Source of the DNA: Halisarca cf. caerulea
Taxonomy: Eukaryota > Porifera > Demospongiae > Chondrillida > Halisarcidae
DNA: 64,000 bases
Reading direction: 5' to 3'
Assembly (NCBI GenBank): GCA_963170055.1
Contig: CAUJGJ010000451.1
Span: forward strand, 1 to 64,000
Positions 43,801 to 55,800 of this stretch are shown one piece after another (the stretch's first letter is position 1; each line of letters begins with the position of its first letter). The translations under genes were made by a program, and so were the position numbers. The notes beneath the pieces were generated by a model. The model worked only from the letters and a program-made list of their open reading frames with translations, was not told where the DNA came from and ran no database searches.

Positions 43801-46800
43801 GCAGCAATTCTTGGGGGGGGGGGGGCACTCCCCCCCCCCCCCCCCCCCCGAATGCAGTTTTGGTTTACATAGCAAGAAAGGTTGCCATCTTGAGCTATTC
43901 TTCTCATAGATCAGGCTAGAGCTTGCTACGGTATGTGTCATAAAAAAATTCACACATTGTAATCGTAATACGATGCAATTACGATACGCTACGATGCCAA
44001 ATACGATCAATTTACGATCGTAATACGATTACGATATACTACGATCGTACTTAGGGAAGATTTTATTACGATAATATTTCTGAAGACATTGAATTGTTAT
44101 CGCTGATTAAAATGATCAAAATGCGATCATTGTTCGCACGTGGTGATTTCATGTACGTACGTGCACAAGCTAGCTCAGTCGCCATCTTTATCGGCGGACC
44201 GGAACTCATATGCGGGCAGCAAACAAGTCTTCGAATTCTGTGTACCAAATAACGACGTAAACAATAAAATATAGCTTTAAGTACTATTTCGAATGCTTCT
44301 GCTTATCTGAGGAGTGCTCAGAACTGTTTTGTCAGTCATCGCGGATATTTGCAGCATTCCTCTACAGCTGCGAAAAGTCGAGCTGCCGGCGCGAGTTTTC
44401 GCAGCTGTAGTAGAATACAGCCGAAAGTTAGTTGGTGCAGAGAGAATCTCCCGATGACTGCCAGGACTGTTCTAAGAGCTTCTCATGCCAACAGCGGTGA
44501 GTTTTCTTTTCTTTTTAAGCGATTACGTATATTTAAGTACCCGCTTGTCTAGTACGCGTGTAATTAATAAACTAAATAATTCGGCCTTCGGCATCGTACT
44601 ATAGCACTCTTCGAAAGATGGTGGTCGTGTCTCTCGAGCAACTTCTGGAGTTCCGCGACTGTCGTTTCGTCATCAGCCTGCATTTGCATCTCAATGATGT
44701 CCTCGACCTCTTCGGTTACTTTAGACCATCGCCTCGACCCTTCCTTTCTGCATATTGAGCCTGTCGCTTCGTACTTCAGCAGAAACTTGTGAACTCCCTC
44801 TCTCGTACAGCTAAGGCCTTCTGAACGAAGTTTCTTATAAATTGACGGTGCTTTAAGTCCTTCATTTCGCCAGAACACTATCCTCTGTTTCTTGTAATCC
44901 GAATAAACCATTCCTTCTGAACTTAAACAATTGCTATCTCGCAGAATGGATTTTTTTCAGAGTCTCATAAATACGATCATTACGACTATAATTACGAACC
45001 CCATTCACGATCTATTGGGCTTATTACGATCGTAATACATCGTGTTTACGATCGTAATAGGCCCAATTATGATCGTAGTACGACGCAATTACGAACGTAA
45101 TACGATGCGTTTACGTTACGATTATGTTACGACATGTGAACTTTTTTAAGACACATCCGTACATATACGTAAATGAGATATGACTTGGTTTTACCACTAT
45201 TCTAACCTGTTCTGCCTCGGTGATGCTTTTTGTACCTTTAAAAGAAAATTGTTCAGTAGAGAAGCTGAAAATTGTGACTCTGCAGAAATGCACCAATTAT
45301 TGGAATCTACCATTTTAGAAATATATGGCTAAGTTTTATTGATTTTGTTGCATACTCATGCTTATGTGGCAAGCCTTTTTGCTATATTATTCAGTGAAAA
45401 CATAAAAAGGAGTACTTTGACCTCTAAGTATAATACTGCAGTTAGAAGTACGGTAGGTACATAGTAACTAACATCATCTGAAGTTTGGATCTTTCTATGG
45501 AAGAATTGCAACTACATTTTTGACATAAATGTGTTTTAAAAACTGATCAGGTTATGAAGTCAAATGTACAAAACTGTCTTCTTAGTACATGTAATAAGTT
45601 AAGCGTAAGCAACTTCTATTAACAATATCAATGTCTTGAATTTACTCTTGACAGATTGTAATGTTCCACCGTTTCAGATGTTCAAGATTTACACATTGAA
45701 TGTGATACCAGTATTACCTATGCTATCTGGTCATGGATAGGTTTATGTCATCATCGCACAGAAGTACATACGTACGCAAACGCATTAAACCAATCAAAAA
45801 AGACTGTAAAGCAGGCAGTTGTATTAAGCATGCAGTGAACTACGTAAGTTAATTGTTCAATTACATTTTAATGAAATCAGTTATTCTAATTTGAGGAACA
45901 CAAATTAATGTCTTGCTACAATCTGTGTGAGCTTGTTCACCGCTTCTGATAGCATCTTGTGAGCTCTCCCAGCCATGACTAACACCATTGCTGCTTTGTT
46001 CTTGACAAATGCTACAATACAAATGAGTCCTATTATATTGGATTCATCACTTATGTAGTCTGGTTTCCTCCAATTGGTCCTATTATGATGTCATAATTGC
46101 TGTCACAATTTTACATCACTAAAAAATGGCACAAACTACCAAAATTTTGTTTTATGTAATTTGCAATTTTTGCATTGTTTTCTGACCTCCAAAGCGAGCA
46201 CTTTTGTAGGAATGGCGGTTTATAGAGTTTATTTGGGCCTGCTGGGCCAGCAGAATCAATGCCAGATTGCGAGTTTGCTGATTTGAGATTGCTGGATTAT
46301 AGAGGTCAGTTTGTATGGCAAAATGATCGGTGCCAGAGAATTTTGGCCAGTTTAGGCAAAGGCTGGTTTATAGAGGTGCTGGATTAGGCAGGTTCCACTG
46401 TATTGCACTGTATAGTGCAATTATTATGTATCAGTTAAACCATGGTTCTTCGTATTGTCTGTCATTTATCACACGAGCAAAGTGAGTGTGATAAATGACA
46501 TGACACCACAAAGTGCCATGGTTTAACTGACTCTGTTAATGTTTTCCCACGGATTGACACGTGAGGTGCGTATATCAAGTAAAATTTTAATCGTAGAGAT
46601 GGATGAATGTACTGTAGCTTTTTATGGAGATTTCTCCCAGAAAACTGTTCATACGTGTCTTTCCTAGCACTTACAGTAGAGCATCTAATACAGAGTGGGC
46701 ATCCTCTCAGAGGAGAGTGACTTGTTGTCTAAAGAAATGATTGTAAAGGAACTGGAAATGGCAAGACATCAAAGCCAAACATAGAGCAGCAGTTTCATTC

Positions 46801-49800
46801 AGTCGATTTCTCAATTTGCTCATTTGTCGTCTGGCCGTATACAATTGTAAAATCTGCGTTTGGCAGTGGCAATTTTAGCAGATATTGCTTTGCAATGGAA
46901 GGCTGGCTAAAACTTTTGGTTACTGCAAAGCCTGTCAATTGTATATCTGCATGGCAGATTTACTCGCCTGACTACAACATTCTTACCAAAGTTGTCTGCT
47001 TTTTTATGAGGCAAGAGACTGTGTGAAACGTGCATGCATGCTTTTAGATAACGATAACTACAGTTAATGTACTGATTTTCGCCAAGCTTTGTTATGTGAA
47101 AGACCACCTGCCAGCTAGGTGTATGAAGTTGCACTGGGGTATTGAACATGTACACGAAATTTTCCCTGCTGTATGGTATGTAGGTGATATGCAAGGATTC
47201 AGTATTATATGCATGTAAGGATGGACAGGTATACAGTAGAAAGTGTTAAACTCAAATCTCTATGGATACTAAAAATGTCATCATCATCATTACAATCTTC
47301 ACTGCTGTCATCAAGGTCATCATCAGGGTCATCTTCTACATGCCTACTCTTGGGTTAGTGCATAGTAGTCCAGCCTTCCCTTCCGCCCCCGGCGCTTGTA
47401 CGTACGTGGGTCACAGCTGGCTGGACTAAGTGCATAGATACTTTAACCTACACAACTGAAGGTTAGAGTATCTATGGGTTATGAGGGGCTAAATATATTT
47501 TGCCTTGTGAGCTAGCTGAAGTAACACCTCATCCTCACATTCACTATTTATTAGTTTTTCATATCTTGTGCGCTCACTGTATAACTGAAAGGAGAAATTT
47601 CGACCAGTGGTCCACTGACAACGACAGGGCTAGCCCCTGCACGAAGAAAGACGGATTACGCAATAATGCGACATTAGGTCACATGCTCAAAATGGTGATT
47701 TTCTTAAACGAACAACCTCGACGGTTGGAAGTAGGCTTACATACATTGTTTAAATTGAACGCGGAACGGCTGGAATGATTCACTGTTACTTTCCTGTGAA
47801 TTAGGCACTGTTGAATTGTCTTTCCTGTATTGTGGCTTACTTATATTTGCCACTGTCCTATAGCTAGGTTGTCCAGGGGGCAAGCCAGTTGGGCATTTAT
47901 GGTTGCCCACAAGGATATCTGGTTGTCTCAGACGAGCGGACGACTGTTAAAAATATTCCCTGATGGTGCATTGTCTTTGCTCTTCACCAATCCTGGAAGC
48001 TTGTCACTTAGAGTAGCTACTAAGTACTAGGCATGAGCCAATTATGCGCACAGAAATTCATGAATAATAGGTACCTCTGTAAATCATGAATAATTTGCAA
48101 ATAATAGGGAATATTCTAAAATTTGTAGTGCAAAATGGCCGATCAGCTCAACACGGAATGTGTTTGCTTCCCCTTCAAATGGCTGTTTTATTTCACAGTA
48201 AGAAATATTCCCTTAAGAATGCGTAAGACCACATATGTAATTCATGTTGCAGTAATGTGGAGCCTTCTGTCTAAGTTGTCAATGACATATAATTATGATT
48301 CTTTACGAGTGTAAAAGTTTATCAACAAAGTTACAGTGCATAAGCCATCATCTAAGGATGGCATTGTAGCTGAATAATAGGGTATGCATTTGAAAATAAT
48401 AGGAGGAGTATGGACAAATTATTGAATAGAATAATAGGTGGTATTTAGTGAATAATTGACACATGCTTACTAAGTACTCTGTCCTCCTAGGGTCACATTT
48501 ATCACATTGTTTTAATCCATAATTCACTGCTTCAATTAATATCACACTACTTTAAGTAATATCACATCATCTATGATCACATTGAATCTTATGGTATTCA
48601 GTGTATAACAAATGGGAATAACCATGGTAAAATTTGCTAAAATACTATTACAATGTATTAGACTATAATAAGAATAACCATGGTAAAATTTGCTAAAATA
48701 CTATTACAATGTATTAGACTATAATGCATGTAATTACTATATTATTACTACAAATTTTAGAATATTACTATATTATTGTTTTATGCAACTTTCAATTTTC
48801 AATTTCATATGGCATGTACCTGTTAAAAATAAGTAACATTTTCCCGCAAATAGCCGTGTGGAATTCTGCCAACACTCTGCGGCTTTCTTCTCAGCAACAT
48901 GCGGTTACCTTTAATAATAACCCAGTTAACCACAGAAAGTAGTAAGCAATTAATGCATGTATTAGATTATTAGAGTATCTATTATTAGAGAGGTTTAGCA
49001 CTACGTAAAATGTTACGTAATAAACTTACTACGTTTTGCGTGGAAAATTAGAATGTTCTTAGTAACGGTTTCGACGTATCAAGGTATCTTAGTACGTTGT
49101 TGCTCTACGTTTTAAGGCTCGTGTTGACGCTCTCTCCATTACTCCTCTAACTGCTGCTCTTCAGCCTGGCATTCTGTTTCTGATAGTAAAAGAACGTCTT
49201 CATGGCCCAAATCTCCCTCAGAATCGCCAAAAACTCACAAAAGATCTTCGTCATCGTTCTATGTCGCTATAACATTACGTATGAAGTATTCGACGTTGCT
49301 AAACGAAAAATGTACTAAATTTCAAACATACCTATCAGCTTACTACGTAGCATTTAAACGTTGTGCTAAACCTCTCTATTATGCAAAAGATGAATATGCA
49401 TGTAGTGCATGTGATCAACGAGGTTTTTGTCAAACATGATATCAAACTGCAGAGAATGATACAACTATTAAGTGCCATGGTGAAGTAAAACACTACAGAA
49501 TGTGACAATTGACAACTGCTAATTAATGATGTATGAATGGGTTTTGACTGGGCAGGAGATTGACAAGACCTTGACCTGGGCTACATCAGAGTAGCAGGGC
49601 TACATCATGGATGTAAGCCTGCGGTAATCTTTGATCCAAACAACTTTTGCCCCCGCACCATGATAAATAACATAAATCCTAATAAAACACATTCAATGAC
49701 ATTGCCAAATATAAGACAATGACGTAGTATACGTAGGTATAAAAGAAAAGTTAATAAGAATTTCAAATAGTAAATGTAGTTCAACTCTAATCCAAATAGA

Positions 49801-52800
49801 ACATATCACTCGTTGAGAAACCCAAGTAAATTACAGGGATAGAGTCAATGTCCTGAGGTCTGCCTTCAGCTTCAATGACTGCAGGCTGTACCTTCTTAAT
49901 GTGATTTACTTAATGCACACTTCTTGAGTTATCTTTTTTCACAAAACTCTGATTCCAGTCTTTAACTCTCCTAGTGTTTTCGGCTTGTACTTGTCTCTCA
50001 AGAAGCACTTCAAAGCTGCCCAGACTTTTTCAATGTGATTAATATCAGGGCTTTCATTTTATTCCATACTCAAAGAAGTGCTGGATAAATCTATTGGTAT
50101 GTTTGGGTTCCTTATCCTGGTGCAACCTATGGTTGTCTGGATATGCACTCCTAATGAAAGGCACTAGGGATTGCTGCAGAATTTCACCATATGTGGCTGC
50201 TGTCATGATTTCAATGAAAATCACGATTGAGGTTGCTCCTTGCTTGGAGATACTGGTCCATATATGTACCTTTAAAGGATGCTTGTGCTTATATTTCAGC
50301 TTCCGCGGAGCACCTTTTCTCCTGACGCACTTTTGTCTATGGCTCTCCAATTGGATCGATGATTAATCTGTAAAAACGCCATCATCAATTGCTTCTCCCA
50401 CCAAAATATGCTGCTGGTACCACTCCAATTGTTTTGCCTTACTTGTTTCCCGAATTGCTTGGCAGTATTTAGCAAATGTCCATCCTGAATCTTGTTTTGT
50501 TTTGGCTAGGGTTTGTTCAGAATACAGGACTTCTTCCCCAAGTTTTACCTTGAACTTCTCCAAAAGATCGGATGCCGTCAATTCATCACAACGTCGTCCT
50601 CTATATATAAGGAAAAAGAGTGCTGGTCGTTCACTGTTCTTACGTAAAGTTCTTTTCTAACAAAGGATGTCCAAACAGACTTGAGCATGTAGTGCTCTCT
50701 AACGCACTTTCCTATTAGAAAGTACACAACGGTCTATTAGCAGCCATTTTCCTTTTATTAGGAAATAGGGGTTGGGGCTTCTATTCGAACGAATACGGTA
50801 CATCAATTTTTCTGATTCAGAAATTTCAATTCACTACCTGTAACAGATAAATTTAAAATGTCAGCACCTAATTGCAAGATTCTCGTGCATTGGACTGAAG
50901 GTAGATTCAAAGGTAGTACTTCTCTAGTGAAAAGGAGCAATGTGAAGGAGGAAAATCTTGCCACTGGAGAACTTGTAAAAGTCGTTTGGGGGAAGTCGAA
51001 GAAGATGTACGAGGCTGTTGTTCTCATCACAAATTAGATAAGATTGCCAGTGATTCCTATTCAAGCATCTAGACCTTTCCAAGAGTTCACAATGGAAATG
51101 TGAAGCCCACCAGCAATTCCTCAAATTGCAGTTCCCTTGAGCCAGAATAGAAAAGAAATGAAAGGCGGAAGAAATACTAGAGAAATTTGAAGAACTGGTT
51201 CAAGACGCTATTTCCACGTATACCGCAAATTGCTTAGAAGGATAGATGACCTTGAAAAACAGTTTTGGATTGCTTGCTAGTGTTGGCCGCTGAAAGCCCA
51301 AGCCAGCCCATCTCAGCAGCTATGTACACCATTGCCTGCCAATGTTATGTTGCCCACCATTGTCGCACCATTAGCCAATTCTACCTGCCTACCTATGGTA
51401 CCTTCTTCAACATTGCCTCCATCTATTGTTGGACCACTATTAGGTGTCACAAACCACAGCCAGACCGGAGAAGTGGACTTTTGTATAAGGAGAGAGCTTC
51501 TCGACACTTGTCTAAGCAGTTCTTGCTCAAGGAGAAACCTGGTGTCATGACTGGCAGTCTGTATCTTTTCCATGAAAGAAAGAAGTAGGAGTAATTCAAC
51601 AGGAGTGTGCAGAAAAACTACTCTGAATGAGCTGAAGATGAAAGCTGGTCATCTAGCTTGTTTGAAGCAATTCCCACTTGAGCAGAATGAGCAAGCCTTC
51701 CATGACGAAAAGGACATGCAGAATGCATTTGATTTAGCCTGTCAAAAGTCAAAGTTGTGGAACGATGAGAATACTAGACCAATTTTATATTTTTTTAATA
51801 GAATCTGACTTATGCTATTGTCTTGCTTTGAGTGTATTTTTGTATTTATTTTTAGTCTATTAGATATTCCTCTGTTTTTGAAACTACTATTTGTACTACT
51901 AGTCATAATATGTACATGCAGTGTAACCTGTCTAATGTGGTCACATACCCTTGGGACAGAATATATATATTGGACAAGCATTACACACCGGAAGTCCAAA
52001 TGAAAATCATATAAAAAAACATTATTTGGCATACGTACCTACATCACAACTAGTTCAGTTGCAAATGTGTAAATGTGTGAATATTGTATTGCACAAAGGT
52101 AAAATAAAGTACAAAACCTACAGTAGCAGGACACTTATATGTATTTTGTGAATCATCCTGCAAGTGTGCAAGTGTTCCTCCACAAGATTTATAATCTAAG
52201 AGCTTTCTAATGGGGTATAATGCTCATATTGCTTGTCAAAGCAAGAGTGACAATATTTTTATGTGCAAATGTTATACCGCCTTCTTGCTAACATATGGAG
52301 AAGATACGTAGTTGAGGTGTTCAATATGTACTAAGTAAGCATACCCCATTAGATTCTGGAAATATGAACACCAAAGGTATGTACAAACATAGAATATATG
52401 TATACAGTACTTAGTATTTTATAGGTACCTAAATTTGGACTTCAATAGTGAAGTTTGAGTATATAAAGAATCCTATTGATATGCCTCTATGAAAGTCAGG
52501 CTCAATCTGTGTGAGATACATGCGTAGTTGTAATACTGACTATTGAATTTTTGTGCATATTCTACAAGTGCCTGTATTTTATGTACACAGGGATAATAAT
52601 GCAAATGGACACATATCTATGGATTCTCATGCTGTTGCTGACGCATTACATACTCCACAAGAGAGAATTAAACACAGGTGTGTTGCTTGTCAATGTGCTC
52701 ATCATGAACCACGATATTGGTTCATATGTATGGATGACATGGAAAAACATAGCCATCCAAACACTAGGACTGAACGTATGTATTTATGTTAAAAACTCAC

Positions 52801-55800
52801 TTTTAGTACATTATGGAGCTTCAAAACAACTTTTCGACCTTTTCCATAGATTTCAATAGATAGAAGTATTTTTAAGTGTCTTGTAGACACCACATTTCAC
52901 AAGGTTTACATGGCAAGGAAGGTCACAATTTTGGCTTTTTGTAACTGATCATATCACATGTGCCTTGTTTTTTCTATTGGCCTGGTGCTAAGTATTAGCT
53001 AACATATGGTCAGTGATCAATATTTGGTTGATCTGCTATCAACACCATTTCAGATAACGATCAGTCAGCAATCTCTCATTTGCGTGATTGCTGATCATTA
53101 TTGAGATTATTGTGTACAAAGTTGTATGTGTGTGATATGTCTTGCAATCTATACACTTCAGCAGTTTTTTACTTGGTATTTCTCCCCAGTATCAATTATT
53201 GGTATAGTATATTGTGCTCCATTTGGTGGATATTGGAAGTCACAATGCAAAATTCAACAAAAGCTGTAATGCCCTTTAGAGACTGCTGGAAGGCTGGAAG
53301 GTACATACGTATGTACTGTGTGTACATAAAAGTCAGAGTTTTAACTGCATTACTTGCGTGTCTGTGTTCATGCAGTTTGTCGTCTGTACCTCTTAATCAA
53401 GGAATTGTACGTATGTTCTCTAAATATTTGTTACACCTAGTTTCACCAAAATTTTGTCTGACGAGAGAATTTAGATTTGTTTTTACATTTTAGAGAATAG
53501 CTGATGAAACTTTGGAGTGTGGGGATGAATACTTAGAGAGCTGACAAATTGTAGAGGTTGACTATTACACATGACTGCAATGTTTTGTATAGCCCAGCGT
53601 ATAACGTAATAAAAAGAATATTAAAGGGTTTTTAATAGCTCTTTGGCACATGATAAGCAAATTTTTTGGGGTAGCTCATCACATAGTTTCCCCATTGCTG
53701 CCATTTTTGGCCACACGCTATGATAGGCCCACCCCAACAAAGCGCAAATAGCAGCCATTATAACATATGTGATCATTATAACAATTATAGAACTTGAACT
53801 CGACTTCATACTTTAGCTTTGGTTGAAAAGTTGGATTACAAAATATTATAAAACACACCCAGTTTTAGAAAATAGCTATGTCATCAAATTTAGAGATATT
53901 TCGGACACTAATGATGGCAAAATTGTAGGTGCCGAATTTGTAGAGAATATACTGTAGTACGGAAAATCTCGATAATCTGCCAAACCCACTAATCTGCTAA
54001 AGATTTTATGAAACAAATTCATTAATGCACTATATTTTTACCTTGTGCATTTGCCAACCTCAGTATTCCACCACCAAATAGCTAATCCCAGTAAGTTGTA
54101 GGGATTGTTAAGGCATTACTGTGCGCTAACAGTAAACCTCTTGAATACACATATGAATTGTGATTATTTTCAAGCCCTGTTTGGTTTACAGCAATACTGT
54201 ATTTATAGGTCTTGGCGCCCGAGGGCGAGTGCAGTAAATACGATACCTCCCTAGCGAGGCATGTAGTAACCTATTTATTGCTAAAGAAACACTCCAACAG
54301 CTCCTAGAAGGGGATCTGTTCGCTAAATTTCGTCTTCAGGGTGTCATTGTGTACGTTTGTCGACGATGAATAAAGAAATCGATTTCGACATGGATGTAAT
54401 GGTTTCGAAGAGCTTAGTTGCGGGTTATGTACTATGATGTACGCACGTTTCAACTTTCAGACTGTAGCTTTTGGAGAAAAGGTCTCTGGACATCGTTAAT
54501 CTTCTTTAACCCTCTGACCCGACCCCCAATCAATATAAATTTTCGCCATAAAGGTTTGAAACGCGCTCACATCACCATTGGAATACCTTTTGTATGGCTT
54601 AGTTGGTATCAATTTATACAGGAAACAATGCCCTACAATTTCATACTAAGTACATACAGATTCGTACCAGTACTCTTGAAATATGGCCGAAAATACGATT
54701 TGCGCTAGCCTTTTTCAAGCTTTGGAATATTTTTGAAAGGAACTGCAGAACGTATTCTTTTGTAATTGGTATCATTCGAAAGCTCGTAATGTGCTCGTTC
54801 GTTTGATAGGCATTTTGCAACTATAGGTACTTTATTTTGTGAGTTATGTGGCTTTTTATGCTGTCGAGTTGCCCGTATTTAAGAGCGGAAGGTGAGGTTT
54901 CGTGTAGTTGTCATGAATGAAATCTCGATTTGAATCCATCGATGATTAGCCTTGCCATTATAAACTGTAATAACGATCAGACCTTCTTTATAGCACTTGT
55001 TTGCCTTTAGATAAGAAAAATGGCCCTATATGACCCTATATGTATAGGGGTCGGGTCAGAGGGTTAAAGAAAAGCCTGCGCGAAGCTTCCTGCTTTTCGG
55101 AAAGCTTCAAGTTTCCGAAAAGCAAAGGCGCCGTGAAGCTTTTGCAAGACACTTTTTACTATTTTTAGCCTAAAGTTGGTTGCGGTCTGTCAATTCACAC
55201 GCTTGATTGATTCGCATGACCTTAGGGCGCTTAAAGTCGACAGTAAGGAATCTTTCGTCTGTGCACGTGCACCGATGAAAAATATCATATTTATTGCCCA
55301 AGCAGCTCCTTTGATGTATGATGTTATCAGGCGATAAATTTTTATATTCCCTGCTAGTACCAAAGTCTCTAGTTTGCATGAGTGGAGAGATAGTCAACAG
55401 CTAATGAGGAGTGGTTCTGGGATTGATATTTACCGACACATGGAAAACAATCCTCACCTTATTTGCAGTGTAAATGTTTGATACTACATTGAAGTATTTA
55501 ATTGTACTGTGATTTATGTGATTTATGTTCAAATTCGAATGCTATATACAGTTATTCATTGATAGGTACTAGATGGAATAGATAAAAAATAATGATCCAG
55601 TTACTCATGGCCACTATGTACTGTATACAGTACTTTGACTTCAATTTGTCCACTGCTCACTGCATCTTTAATAATATTGTTGCATTGTTCTCCATTGCAT
55701 GGTCATAATGAAGGAAACCACCAAGAGTGATATGTTCATGAAATCTTTTACGTACATGGGACTATTGCTTAGCCATTGGTCTATGGTACAGTACAGGTCA

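Noticed and set aside
43707..44010. Gly- and Pro-rich frames of 70 and 117 codons
   Set aside because: They result from the poly-G/poly-C tracts.
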